64,000 nucleotides of DNA, from contig FLTS01000001.1 of NCBI GenBank assembly GCA_900078405.1, positions 1,822,626 to 1,886,625 on the forward strand, given 5' to 3'. This document shows, in pieces, positions 51,885 to 60,741 of this stretch; position 1 is the first letter of the stretch, and the number at the start of each line of letters is the position of its first letter. The position numbers and the translations under genes were made by a program. The notes beneath the pieces are model-generated. The model saw only the letters and a list, made by a program, of their open reading frames with translations. It was not told the origin of the DNA and searched no databases. Source of the stretch: an uncultured Stenotrophomonas sp. Lineage in GTDB: Bacteria; Pseudomonadota; Gammaproteobacteria; Xanthomonadales; Xanthomonadaceae.

Positions 51885-52290
51885 GCAAACCGAGCCTCAT
51901 TCGCTGCGATAACGGTCCCGAATATATCAGTGGCGCACTGCTGGCCTGGCCGCAGCCGCACGATATCCGGATCGAGCACTTCCAGCCGGGCAAGCCACAG
52001 CAGAACGCGCATGTCGAGCGCTACAACCGCACAGTCCGCTACGCCTGGCTGGCCCGCACCCCTGTTCGACACCATCGAACAGATGCAGGTGCAGGTGCAG
52101 GTGCAGACAAGGCCATGCACTGGCATCGGATATATAGCCACAAGCGACCGATATGGTGCTCGGCGGCATGACTCCAGCCATAAAACTGGCGATTACTACT
52201 TAGCTCCACTTCTGGCCACTGCTAAAAGCGGGGGAATACCGACTCGACCACATTATTTCAACTTCCGCCTCTTAATTGAAGCCCAGCTCG
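51885..52290 (+). pseudogene. IS3-family transposase (OrfB) remnant, copy 1
   Basis: A 5'-truncated piece of an IS3-type transposase. The readable stretch KPSLIRCDNGPEYISG...FQPGKPQQNAHVERYNRTVRYAWLA covers the second Asp and the Glu of the DDE triad; the first Asp region is missing. An extra C near 52067 shifts the frame after LAR, a 12-bp CAGGTG-type expansion follows, and about 50 bp present in copy 2 is deleted near the end. No terminal inverted repeats were recognised. Inactive. Confidence 0.8.
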
Positions 52291-52306
52291 GTCGTCACAA
52301 AAAGCA

Positions 52307-52343
52307 AAGGCCAGAGTGAAAGTGCACTCTGACCCCTGTTTTT
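52307..52343. repeat. 37-bp motif, copy A
   Basis: AAGGCCAGAGTGAAAGTGCACTCTGACCCC followed by TGTTTTT. The core CAGAGTG/CACTCTG is an inverted repeat. Copies B (52391-52427) and C (53207-53242) differ by one base in the core. It closes transposase remnant copy 1 as C closes copy 2. Confidence 0.8.
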
Positions 52344-52390
52344 GTTCACCAGCCGCACATAACGCCAACTGGCAGATTATTGGCACTGTG

Positions 52391-52662
<272 letters not shown>

Positions 52663-52745
52663 AGTCCTTCATCCCTTCTTCCTTGTGGAAGAAGGGATAT
52701 CACCCGTACCGGCAATCCCCCGCCGCTCAGCTGCCGTCAGAAGGG

Positions 52746-53190
52746 GCAAACCGAGCCTCATTCGCTGCGATAACGGTCCCGAATATATCAGTGGCGCACT
52801 GCTGGCCTGGCCGCAGCCGCACGATATCCGGATCGAGCACTTCCAGCCGGGCAAGCCACAGCAGAACGCGCATGTCGAGCGCTACAACCGCACAGTCCGC
52901 TACGCCTGGCTGGCCCGCACCCTGTTCGACACCATCGAACAGGTGCAGGTGCAGACAAGGCCATGCACTGGCGCCGGATACACAGCCACGAGCGACCGAA
53001 TATGGCGCTCGGCGGCATGACTCCAGCCATAAAACTGGCCATGGCTACTTAGCTCCACTTCTGGCCACTGTTAAAAGCGGGGAATACCGACTCAACTACA
53101 TCATCCATAACAAGGTGGAGAAGTAGCGATGATTCAATCGAATCTTAATCCGTTATTTCAACTTCCGCCTCCTAACTGAAGCCCAGCCCG
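52746..53190 (+). pseudogene. IS3-family transposase (OrfB) remnant, copy 2
   Basis: The second copy of the remnant, nearly identical to copy 1 over its first 330 bases but without the extra C, so the frame runs on through LARTLFDTIEQ. Past that a shift is needed to read HERPNMALGGMTPAIKLA, the usual IS3 OrfB C-terminus. It keeps about 50 bp near 53090-53150 that copy 1 lost. Truncated at the 5' end like copy 1, which shows that the truncation came before the duplication. Confidence 0.8.
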
Positions 53191-53206
53191 GTCGTCACAA
53201 AAAGCA

Positions 53207-53242
53207 AAGGCCAGAGTGAAAATGCACTCTGACCCCTGTTTT
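53207..53242. repeat. 37-bp motif, copy C
   Basis: The last copy of the motif, one T shorter in its tail, at the end of remnant copy 2. The sequence after it (from 53243) falls in GC content and leads to the AIPR gene, so it marks the border of the accessory block. Confidence 0.8.
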
Positions 53243-53347
53243 GCAAATCCACTACACCATTGGAAAAATCCACACGATCGCTAGCGATTGCATTCGTTTC
53301 CTCGTGGCGGATCCACGGCATGACTCACGGAGACGCTCTCGCTCAAC

Positions 53348-55084
53348 CTAGCCTCCAAGAGTTTGACGAACGTAATCCGCCAGATCCTGCGAGAATTTAC
53401 CTCGCTTTAGGGAGTCGGTCGTTGGAAAACCGACTTTATCTATCGCTCTCTGGCAATTCTCAAAGATCGGAATATATGCACGATCATCTGACTGAAGTGC
53501 GTCAATCATCTTCGTAGCATATGCATTTGCCTTCTTGGAGTTTGGTTCCGGAACTAGCACCTTTCCGTGGGCGAACCACTTAAAAGCCTGAATGATGTGC
53601 CACCTTAGCTTCAAATAGTTCTGCGCACCAATTTTCCTGCCATTAATAAGTGTTTGATATTTATAAAGAGCGAGAGTAGCGCAATAGTAATACGATTCGT
53701 GGTCATCCTCACGAAACAAGTTATCGCCGCTAGCAGAGAATATTGCTCGAACATAGCGTGCCGAGTTATGCGGTTGGTTCAGAAACATCGCGGCATAGCA
53801 GCGCGCCACTTCCTTGACGTCGAAAACCCTTGACACCTGCAGCCCCACCCCCCTGAATTCGCCCTGCCGCCGCTCAAAGTAGATTTTTCCTTCTGCCGGT
53901 GCCTGCTGGTTCCTAGCATCAAAATACTTTTGAACAAGCTTCGCTTTGCCGCGCAGACCAAAGAATGCCTCTTTCGGGATATCTGACTGACTATTTGTTG
54001 CAGAGATGATATCGCTTGACGACTCGTTGTCAGGAGACTCAATGAACTTTATTACGACATTAACATCATCAGTAAGCTGATTCAGGTTCGCATGGAGAGT
54101 ACTACTCGTCTGACACCCATTAATAATCTGATAATTTGTCAGATGAATCTCTCTTGTGTTCGGCGTCAATGTGAGCTCAGGGGCCACTACGGTGATGCCA
54201 TTATTCAAGACAGAAAAGAGCTTCCTCTTCTCATCGCTCTGCAGGGTTCTTTGGATCGCGCCATTGACGTCGTTGTCGGAGCCGAGGAAGGATCTAACGT
54301 TCTCTTCAAATACGGATTGCTTGAGCTCTCCGTCAGAGTCGCATAGTAGCGACCGCACGTAGTTACCGGCTGAAACGACCCCAACATATGACTGTGGTAT
54401 TCCAGGCATGGCCGGCATTCCGAAATAGTCGATAAGGGTCAGCTTTGCTTCGTTCTTGTCACTGAGATCAGCGAAAAACTTCAGCAGCTCACCTCGACCC
54501 GCGGCCGTAACGGTCACATTGAAGAAGAGCTCCGTGTCTCGAATATAGGCTTCGATGATATCGAAAGCGGCCTTTATCTCCCGCTCTGCCTTATAGGTTC
54601 CTGAGGTGCAATAGTAGACGTGCACGTTCGGACGCCGGTTCCTGACCTTCTTCAGGTTGGCAAGAACCGCCTTAATGATCCCGATAGTCTCTTCATTTAG
54701 CTTTCCGTTCGGCAACTTCGGGTCGAGACTTAGGTAATCTTCAAGTCCCATTTTGAAATTTGCAACATCGGCCTTCTGAAATGCCTCTCCGCTCTTCGCT
54801 TGAACAAATACAATGTCAACCAAAAGATTAGTCTTATGGGTGTCAAACACCTTGTCAGCGTCTTCCACAGTACTGATCAGGTCGCCGTCAATCACAATCG
54901 CGATGCCGTCGATGGCCGCATCATCCTCGTCGGTAGTTACGTCGGCCGGATCGAATCTACCCAGGAAGTGCTTGGAAACCACACAATAATTGCAGAATAT
55001 TTCGAATAATTTTGACTCAGTTAGACCTTGATAGCCAAAGTCATCGCAGAGCTCGTTGACATGATTTGCCAAAATGATATGCAT
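53348..55084 (-). CDS. AIPR-family protein (abortive infection phage resistance family)
   Basis: A 578-residue protein of the AIPR family, whose founders are linked to abortive phage infection. The family core runs from about 235 to 540: SVFEENVRSFLG (257-268), FSVLNNGITVVA (290-301), QIINGCQTSSTLH (319-331). The N-terminal part has IDG (58-60) and VFVQAKSG with Gln 95-x-Lys 97, spaced like the D...(E/Q)xK active site of restriction-type nucleases; this reading is inference. GGAGAA lies five bases before the ATG. GC content is near 48 percent by eye against about 68 around it, a sign of transfer. It stands alone between aceE and gdhA debris, with no methyltransferase or partner gene visible. 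Confidence 0.85.
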   Translation of the reverse strand: MHIILANHVNELCDDFGYQGLTESKLFEIFCNYCVVSKHFLGRFDPADVTTDEDDAAIDGIAIVIDGDLISTVEDADKVFDTHKTNLLVDIVFVQAKSGEAFQKADVANFKMGLEDYLSLDPKLPNGKLNEETIGIIKAVLANLKKVRNRRPNVHVYYCTSGTYKAEREIKAAFDIIEAYIRDTELFFNVTVTAAGRGELLKFFADLSDKNEAKLTLIDYFGMPAMPGIPQSYVGVVSAGNYVRSLLCDSDGELKQSVFEENVRSFLGSDNDVNGAIQRTLQSDEKRKLFSVLNNGITVVAPELTLTPNTREIHLTNYQIINGCQTSSTLHANLNQLTDDVNVVIKFIESPDNESSSDIISATNSQSDIPKEAFFGLRGKAKLVQKYFDARNQQAPAEGKIYFERRQGEFRGVGLQVSRVFDVKEVARCYAAMFLNQPHNSARYVRAIFSASGDNLFREDDHESYYYCATLALYKYQTLINGRKIGAQNYLKLRWHIIQAFKWFAHGKVLVPEPNSKKANAYATKMIDALQSDDRAYIPIFENCQRAIDKVGFPTTDSLKRGKFSQDLADYVRQTLGG

Positions 55085-55161
55085 GTCTTCTCCAGATTTC
55101 GTATAGATCCTTGACTACGACGACCAGCCTCTCGGCAGTTCGCGATGCAGCGCAGAAGAAA

Positions 55162-55185
55162 GGCGGCCGAGGGCCGCCATTCTTT
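55162..55185 (-). terminator. Terminator after aceE
   Basis: GGCGGCC and GGCCGCC form a 7-bp stem around a three-base loop, followed on the minus strand by TTTCTTCT. It is 27 bases past the aceE stop and stops read-through into the AIPR gene. Confidence 0.75.
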
Positions 55186-55204
55186 AGAGCCAATGTCGGA
55201 TAGC

Positions 55205-57892
55205 TCAAACCCCAACAGGGTTCGCCTTCTCCGGATCAATGTTGTACTGCTTGATCGCCCGGGCCACATCCTTCGCGGTCATCTTGCCGTCCTTCGCCAG
55301 CGCTGTGATGGCAGCATGCGCAATGTAGTAGCGGTCCACCTCGAAGAAGCGGCGCAGGTTGGCACGGGTATCCGAGCGGCCGAAGCCGTCCGTGCCCAGC
55401 ACCGAGTAGGTCATCGGCACGAAGGCGCGGATCTGGTCGGCGTAGGCGCGCACGTAGTCGGTAGCGGCGATCGCCGGGCCCTGGCGGCCTTCAAGCAGCT
55501 CGGTGACGTAGGCCTTGCGCTGTTCGCCTTCCGGGTGCAGGCGGTTCCAGCGTTCGGCGTCGAAGCCGTCACGGCGCAGTTCGTTGAAGGCCGGGCAGCT
55601 CCAGATGTCGGCGGTGACGCCGAAGTCCTTGTCCAGCAGTTCGGCCGCGGCGATGGCCTCGCGCAGGATGCTGCCGCTGCCCAGCAGCTGCACCCGCAAC
55701 TCGCCCTTCTTCGGCTTGCCGGCGTCCTTGAGCAGGTACATGCCCTTGATGATGCCCTCGGCCGCGCCCTCCGGCATCGCCGGGTGGGTGTAGTTCTCGT
55801 TGAGCAGGGTGATGTAGTAGTACTCGTCGATCTGGTCTTCGAGCATGGCCTTGGTGCCGTGCTGCAGGATCACGGTGACTTCGTAGCCGAAGGTCGGATC
55901 AAAGCTGCGCACATTGGGAATGCCGCCGGCCACGAGCTGGCTGAAGCCGTCCTCGTGCTGCAGGCCTTCGCCGTTGAGCGTGGTGCGGCCGGAGGTGCCA
56001 CCCAGCAGGAAGCCGCGGGTACGCATGTCCGCCGCCTGCCAGGCGAGGTCGCCCACGCGCTGGAAGCCGAACATCGAGTAGTAGATGTAGAACGGCAGCA
56101 TCGGCACGTCGGACACCGAGTAGCTGGTGCCGGCGGCCATCCACGAGGCGATGGCGCCCGGTTCACTGATGCCCTGCTGCAGCACCTGCCCGCTCTGGTC
56201 CTCGCGGTAGTACATCAGCTGGTCGGCATCGACCGGCTTGTACTTCTGGCCATAGGGGGCGTAGATGCCGATCTGGCGGAACAGGCCTTCCATGCCGAAG
56301 GTGCGCGCTTCGTCGGCGACGATCGGCACCAGCCGCGGGCCGATCTCCTTGTCGCGCAGGGTGATGTTCAGCGTCTGCACGAAGGCCATCGTGGTCGAGT
56401 AGGTACGCTCGCCGGAATCCTTGAGCAGGCGCTCGTAGGTTTCCAGACGCGGGGCGACGAACGACTTGCTGGCCTTGCGGCGGCGCGCCGGCAGGTAGCC
56501 GCCCAGTTCGGCGCGGCGCTGCTTGAGGTACTGCACTTCCGGCGAGTCCGGGCCGGGGTTGTAGAACGGCACCTGGCCGTCCTTGAGCTGCTCGTCGGTG
56601 ACCGGGATGTTGAAGCGGTCGCGGAAATGCCGCACCGCCTCGTCGTCCAGCTTCTTGGTCTGGTGGGTCGGGTTGAGCGCCTCGCCGGCGCTGCCCATGC
56701 CGTAGCCCTTGACCGTCTTGGCCAGGATCACGGTGGGCTTGCCCTTGGTGTTCACCGCCTGGTGGTAGGCGGCGTACACCTTGTGCGGGTCATGGCCGCC
56801 ACGGTTCAGGCGCCAGATGTCGTCGTCGGACAGACTGGCGACCATCGCCGCGGTCTCCGGGTACTTGCCGAAGAAATGCTCGCGGGTGTACGCGCCACCG
56901 AAGGCCTTGCAGTTCTGGTATTCGCCGTCGACGGTTTCCATCATCAGCTTCTTCAGGACGCCGTCGGTGTCCTTGGCAAGAAGCGGATCCCAGTAGGAAC
57001 CCCACAGCAGCTTGATGACGTTCCAGCCGCCGCCGCGGAACACGCCTTCCAGCTCCTGGATGATCTTGCCGTTGCCGCGCACCGGGCCATCCAGGCGCTG
57101 CAGGTTGCAGTTGACCACGAAGATCAGGTTGTCCAGCCCTTCGCGGCCGGCCAGCGCGATGGCGCCGAGGGTTTCCGGCTCGTCGCTCTCGCCGTCGCCG
57201 ATGAAGCACCACACCTTGCGGTCGCTCTTCTCGATCAGGCCGCGGTTTTCCAGGTACTTCATGAACTGCGCCTGGTAGATCGCCGCCAGCGGGCCCAGGC
57301 CCATCGACACGGTGGGGGTCTGCCAGAAGTCCGGCATCAGCCACGGATGCGGGTAGGAGGACAGGCCGCCGCCGTCGACTTCCATGCGGAACTTGTCCAG
57401 CTGCTGCTCGTCGATGCGGCCTTCGAGGAAGGCACGCGCGTAGATGCCCGGCGAGCTGTGGCCCTGGATGAACAGCAGGTCGCCCGGGTGGCTCTCGCTG
57501 GGGGCGCGCCAGAAATGGTTGAAGCCCACGTCGTAGAGCGTGGCGCCGGAGGCGAAGGAAGCGATGTGGCCGCCGAGGTCGCCGGGCTTGCGGTTGGCGC
57601 GCACCACCATCGCCATCGCGTTCCAGCGGATGATCGAACGGATGCGCCATTCCAGCTCGGCATTGCCGGAACTCTTGGCCTCCAGCTGCGGCTCGATGGT
57701 GTTGACGTATTCGGTGGTCGGGGAGAACGGCAGGTACGCGCCCGAACGTCGGGTCAGTTCGACCATGCCTTCCAGCAGCTGATGCGCGCGCTCGGGGCCC
57801 TCGACATCGATAACGGCCTTCAACGACTCGATCCACTCCTGGGTTTCCAGTGGGTTCGGATCGTTGTTCAGCACCTCGTTCAACCAGTTCAT
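55205..57892 (-). CDS. aceE: Pyruvate dehydrogenase E1 component (homodimeric type)
   Basis: TPP-dependent decarboxylation of pyruvate and transfer to the lipoyl domain of E2, linking glycolysis to the TCA cycle. 895 residues, the E. coli-like single-chain form. Motifs: QGHSSPGIYARAFLEGR, SYPHPWLMPDFWQTPTVSMGLGP, the TPP loop CFIGDGESDEPET...VVNCNLQRLDGPVRGN, and C-terminal TDGFGRSDTRANLRRFFEVD. GGGAGCGAC precedes the ATG. No pdhR, aceF or lpd is adjacent, unlike E. coli. The 368-bp gap upstream holds its promoter (TACACT at about 57956 on the minus strand is a -10 candidate) and the yqjI-type control region. Confidence 0.97.
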   Translation of the reverse strand: MNWLNEVLNNDPNPLETQEWIESLKAVIDVEGPERAHQLLEGMVELTRRSGAYLPFSPTTEYVNTIEPQLEAKSSGNAELEWRIRSIIRWNAMAMVVRANRKPGDLGGHIASFASGATLYDVGFNHFWRAPSESHPGDLLFIQGHSSPGIYARAFLEGRIDEQQLDKFRMEVDGGGLSSYPHPWLMPDFWQTPTVSMGLGPLAAIYQAQFMKYLENRGLIEKSDRKVWCFIGDGESDEPETLGAIALAGREGLDNLIFVVNCNLQRLDGPVRGNGKIIQELEGVFRGGGWNVIKLLWGSYWDPLLAKDTDGVLKKLMMETVDGEYQNCKAFGGAYTREHFFGKYPETAAMVASLSDDDIWRLNRGGHDPHKVYAAYHQAVNTKGKPTVILAKTVKGYGMGSAGEALNPTHQTKKLDDEAVRHFRDRFNIPVTDEQLKDGQVPFYNPGPDSPEVQYLKQRRAELGGYLPARRRKASKSFVAPRLETYERLLKDSGERTYSTTMAFVQTLNITLRDKEIGPRLVPIVADEARTFGMEGLFRQIGIYAPYGQKYKPVDADQLMYYREDQSGQVLQQGISEPGAIASWMAAGTSYSVSDVPMLPFYIYYSMFGFQRVGDLAWQAADMRTRGFLLGGTSGRTTLNGEGLQHEDGFSQLVAGGIPNVRSFDPTFGYEVTVILQHGTKAMLEDQIDEYYYITLLNENYTHPAMPEGAAEGIIKGMYLLKDAGKPKKGELRVQLLGSGSILREAIAAAELLDKDFGVTADIWSCPAFNELRRDGFDAERWNRLHPEGEQRKAYVTELLEGRQGPAIAATDYVRAYADQIRAFVPMTYSVLGTDGFGRSDTRANLRRFFEVDRYYIAHAAITALAKDGKMTAKDVARAIKQYNIDPEKANPVGV

Positions 57893-58221
57893 TGTCGCTC
57901 CCAGTTACTGCACGCACGCGCGCGCTTGTTCGTTAGTTTCGAGCCGTAAAGTGTAACGCACCCGGTTGCCCGCAAAGCTGGCTACGCATACGTATGGAAG
58001 CGTGGAAACCGCTGTCCGCAAGACATCCGCGACAGGCCACGCACGTCATGCAGGGGACAGTCCGGGAACTGGAGTTCGAGCGTGGCCGAGGGCCTTGAAG
58101 CGCACCACCTCGATGCCGCCGGCAGCTGGCTGATGGAACCGGCAGGAGTCCGGCATTGGCTTTCCAGGCTGAACGGAAACCACCATGCCCCGATTCCGGG
58201 TCATGGTGTTTCCCGAGTTTT

Positions 58222-58257
58222 AGATATATCTTTTCCCCCACACAAATCGATATATCT
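58222..58257. promoter_or_regulatory. Paired AGATATATC palindromes, likely operator of the PadR regulator
   Basis: AGATATATC (58222-58230) and its exact reverse complement GATATATCT (58249-58257) are 18 bp apart, 27 bp centre to centre. The left site is itself a 10-bp palindrome (AGATATATCT) and the right one has a palindromic GATATATC core, so each could bind a dimer. The right site ends 3 bp before the start codon of the regulator gene. Such AT-rich sites are typical of PadR-family operators and stand out in GC-rich DNA. Confidence 0.8.
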
Positions 58258-58260
58258 GAA

Positions 58261-59028
58261 ATGAAGAACACTGCATCCCATCATCACCATCACGCACATC
58301 CCCTCTTCCGCCCCGAAAGACATCCTTTCCACCGGCCGCATGCCCGCGATGCCGAAGCGGGCACCGACGATCCACGTCCGCGCCCTCACGGGCACCCCGC
58401 CGGCCGCACCCGTTGCAGCAACGAGGGACACGACGGCCCGCACCGGCATGGCCTGCGCATGCAGGGTGGCCACCGGGAACACGGCGAACACGGCCACGGC
58501 GGCGCCCATCCGGGGCGCCGCGGGGGTGGCGGACGCGGGGGCCGCGGCGGCGATGGCGGCTCGCGCCGGCCACTGGGCCGCGGCGACCTGCGCCTGCTGC
58601 TGCTGGCACTGATCGAACAGCAACCGCGCCACGGCTACGAGCTGATCCAGCTGATCGGCGAGCTGTTCGACGGCGCCTATGCACCCAGCCCCGGCGTGGT
58701 CTACCCGACGTTGGCACTGCTGGAGGACATGGGCCTGATCGCCGCCGAACACGACGGCGGCCGCAAGTGCTATGCGATCACCAACACCGGCCGCGAACAG
58801 ATCGACGCCAACCGCGAAATGATCGATGCCGCGCAGGCCCGCACCCGCGACAGCGCGCGGCGCCTGGCCAAGGCCACCATCCCGCCGCCGGTGCGCGAGG
58901 CGATGGAGCAGCTGAAACACGCGCTGCTGGATCGCCAGGGCCTGTGGACCGAAGAAGAGGCCGCGCGCGTCGCACGCATCCTGATGCAGGCGCATGGCCG
59001 CATCGACACCGGCGATGCGACGGCCTGA
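58261..59028 (+). CDS. yqjI: PadR-family regulator with His-rich N-terminus (YqjI-like nickel sensor)
   Basis: A 255-residue regulator. The first 85 residues hold 19 His (MKNTASHHHHHAHP, HRPHARDA, HDGPHRHG, HREHGEHGHGG), then a Gly/Arg linker, then the PadR winged helix (about 108-185: LRLLLLALIEQQPRHGYELIQLI...YAPSPGVVYPTLALLEDMGLI) and a dimerisation helix. The layout matches E. coli YqjI, a repressor relieved by nickel that controls yqjH. Here the yqjH-like gene lies 75 bp downstream on the same strand instead of divergent. Paired palindromes abut the start, and there is no clear Shine-Dalgarno. Metal specificity is inferred. Confidence 0.88.
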   Translation: MKNTASHHHHHAHPLFRPERHPFHRPHARDAEAGTDDPRPRPHGHPAGRTRCSNEGHDGPHRHGLRMQGGHREHGEHGHGGAHPGRRGGGGRGGRGGDGGSRRPLGRGDLRLLLLALIEQQPRHGYELIQLIGELFDGAYAPSPGVVYPTLALLEDMGLIAAEHDGGRKCYAITNTGREQIDANREMIDAAQARTRDSARRLAKATIPPPVREAMEQLKHALLDRQGLWTEEEAARVARILMQAHGRIDTGDATA

Positions 59029-59103
59029 GCCGACCACCACCAATACTCGCCGCGGCCGCCGGCCCCGGCGTTCCCGCATGCCCCATCCCGCACAGGATTC
59101 CCG

Positions 59104-59895
59104 ATGTCACGCCACGAAACCCGAGTGATCCGCCTCACGCCCCGCTTCCGCCACCTGCAGGTGCTGCGCAGCGAGCGGTTGACCCCCAACATGCAGCGCA
59201 TCGTCGTCGGCGGACCGGCGCTGGAGGGCTTCGACAGTCGCTCCCCGGACGACCACGTCAAGCTGTTCTTCCCCAATGCCGACGGCGAGTTCGTGCTGCC
59301 GGAGCTGACCGAGCAGGGCCCGCGCTATCCGCAGGGCAAGCCGCCCTCGCCCGCCCGCGACTACACCCCGCGCCATCACGACGCGGACGCCGGCGAGCTG
59401 GTGCTGGACTTCGTGCTGCACGGCGACGGCCCGGCCACGCGCTGGGCGGCGACCGCCGCCGTCGGCGACGCACTGGTGGTGGCCGGCCCGCGCGGTTCGC
59501 ACGTGGTGGCCGACGACTTCGACGCCTACGTGCTGGTCGGCGATGAAACCGCGCTGCCGGCCATCGCCCGGCGACTGGCGGAACTGCCCGCACATGCCGT
59601 CGCCGAGGTGCTCGTCGAGATCCCCGAGGAAGGCGACCGCCAGCCATTGGAAAGCGCCGCGCAGGTCAACGTGACGTGGTTCGAGCGCAATGGCTTCGAC
59701 GCGGCCGGCAGCACCCTGCTGGAGGACGCACTGGTGGATTTCGAGGCCCCCGACGGCGATGCGTTCTACTGGATCGCGGTCGAGTCGCAGCGCGCGCGGC
59801 TGATGCGCAAGTTCGTCGAAAACCACCTGCGGGTGCCCAAGGAATGGATTCGCGCCACCGGCTACTGGAAGGCCAACCCCGACGACGCGGAATGA
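59104..59895 (+). CDS. yqjH: Siderophore-interacting protein / NADPH ferric-chelate reductase (YqjH-like)
   Basis: A 263-residue flavoprotein of the SIP family that reduces ferric siderophores in the cytoplasm. The N-domain has LTPNMQRIVVGGPALEGF, DDHVKLFFP, and the FAD-binding ARDYTPRHHD; the SIP C-domain has VLVGDETALPAIARRLAELP and the terminal FVENHLRVPKEWIRATGYWKAN. It follows the YqjI-like regulator and probably shares its nickel/iron control. Confidence 0.92.
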   Translation: MSRHETRVIRLTPRFRHLQVLRSERLTPNMQRIVVGGPALEGFDSRSPDDHVKLFFPNADGEFVLPELTEQGPRYPQGKPPSPARDYTPRHHDADAGELVLDFVLHGDGPATRWAATAAVGDALVVAGPRGSHVVADDFDAYVLVGDETALPAIARRLAELPAHAVAEVLVEIPEEGDRQPLESAAQVNVTWFERNGFDAAGSTLLEDALVDFEAPDGDAFYWIAVESQRARLMRKFVENHLRVPKEWIRATGYWKANPDDAE

Positions 59896-59965
59896 CGGCG
59901 CTGGCAATGGCCGGCGCCACCGGCCACGGCTACCATGCATTCGACGTCCGATCCGGTGACCCGCC

Positions 59966-60271
59966 ATGCGCCTGCTGCTTCCCACCATCGCCCTGTCATT
60001 GTCTGCCAGCCTGTCCGGCTGCCTGAGCACGCCCGGCCCCAGCGTCGCCGGTGGCGGCCAGTGCGATGCCTCGCAGTCGCAGTGGGCGGTAGGCCAACCC
60101 GGCAACGAGGCGAACATGCGCCGGTTGTCGCGCGAGAGCGGCGCCGGGCTGGTGAACCCGGTTGGCCCGGCCACGGTCGTCTCGCGCGATTTCCGCCGCG
60201 ACCGCCATGCATGGGCAATGCGACAATCGCGCCCGGTCATGATGAAACGGACGATGATGTGCGCAAGCTGA
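59966..60271 (+). CDS. I78-family peptidase inhibitor, predicted lipoprotein
   Basis: A 101-residue small lipoprotein: signal with lipobox LSGC (about 16-19), then the I78 inhibitor core CDASQSQWAVGQPGNEANMRRL and VVSRDFRRDR. The family normally continues R-L-N-V...D..G.I..V.CG; here that end is replaced by AWAMRQSRPVMMKRTMM, so the last 25 residues may come from a frameshift or have diverged. Related proteins inhibit serine proteases. Confidence 0.7.
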   Translation: MRLLLPTIALSLSASLSGCLSTPGPSVAGGGQCDASQSQWAVGQPGNEANMRRLSRESGAGLVNPVGPATVVSRDFRRDRHAWAMRQSRPVMMKRTMMCAS

Positions 60272-60273
60272 CG

Positions 60274-60660
60274 ATGGCAGGGCTGGCGGCCCTGCACGAG
60301 CGCATGGCCGGGGACGACCACTGCGACGCGGCGCTGGCCGGCTTCGCCCGGCCGCGGGTGTTGCACGAGCCGCTGCGTGCATTGGTGCGCGCACAGCACC
60401 TGCTGCTGCAGGCCGAGCATGATGTCGAGCGGGTAGCGGACGTATTGCGCCGCGACCAGAAGTACGCTCCGGCGGGACGGCCGTCGATCCACATCGTGCA
60501 ATTGCGCAAGCAGCAGGCCGCGGCCCGGCAGGTCATGCTGGTCGCGCGCCAGCGGCTGGCGCAGGCCGCGCAGACGTTCGTGCAGGCCAGTGGGCTGCCG
60601 GTGAAGGCCGGGCAGACGCCCAGCACTGCCGCCGCCACGTGGCTGCAATCGCTGGGCTGA
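60274..60660 (+). CDS. Conserved-looking protein of unknown function
   Basis: A 128-residue helical, soluble protein with no recognised family (HERMAGDDHCDAALAGF, LVRAQHLLLQAEHDVERV, RRDQKYAPAGRPSIHIVQL). The third codon position is strongly GC-biased, as expected of a real gene. The ATG at 60274, two bases after the I78 stop, is preferred for coupling; an in-frame ATG at 60211 would add 21 residues and overlap the I78 gene by 61 bp. A hairpin terminator follows. Confidence 0.6.
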   Translation: MAGLAALHERMAGDDHCDAALAGFARPRVLHEPLRALVRAQHLLLQAEHDVERVADVLRRDQKYAPAGRPSIHIVQLRKQQAAARQVMLVARQRLAQAAQTFVQASGLPVKAGQTPSTAAATWLQSLG

Positions 60661-60695
60661 GGCACGACAGCCGGGTGATGCATCCTCGGAAAGCA

Positions 60696-60720
60696 GAAGG
60701 CCCGCCAATGGCGGGCCTTC
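60696..60720. terminator. Bidirectional terminator
   Basis: GAAGGCCCGCC pairs perfectly with GGCGGGCCTTC around AAT, between the convergent gene ending at 60660 and the YceI gene ending at 60742. Pyrimidine-rich sequence follows on both strands, though without a long T-run. Confidence 0.8.
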
Positions 60721-60741
60721 GTGCATCGGCAATTGCCGGGC

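Noticed and set aside
53260..53517. Open frame of 85 codons on the plus strand
   Set aside because: Mostly antisense to the AIPR 3' end, no ribosome site, no family.
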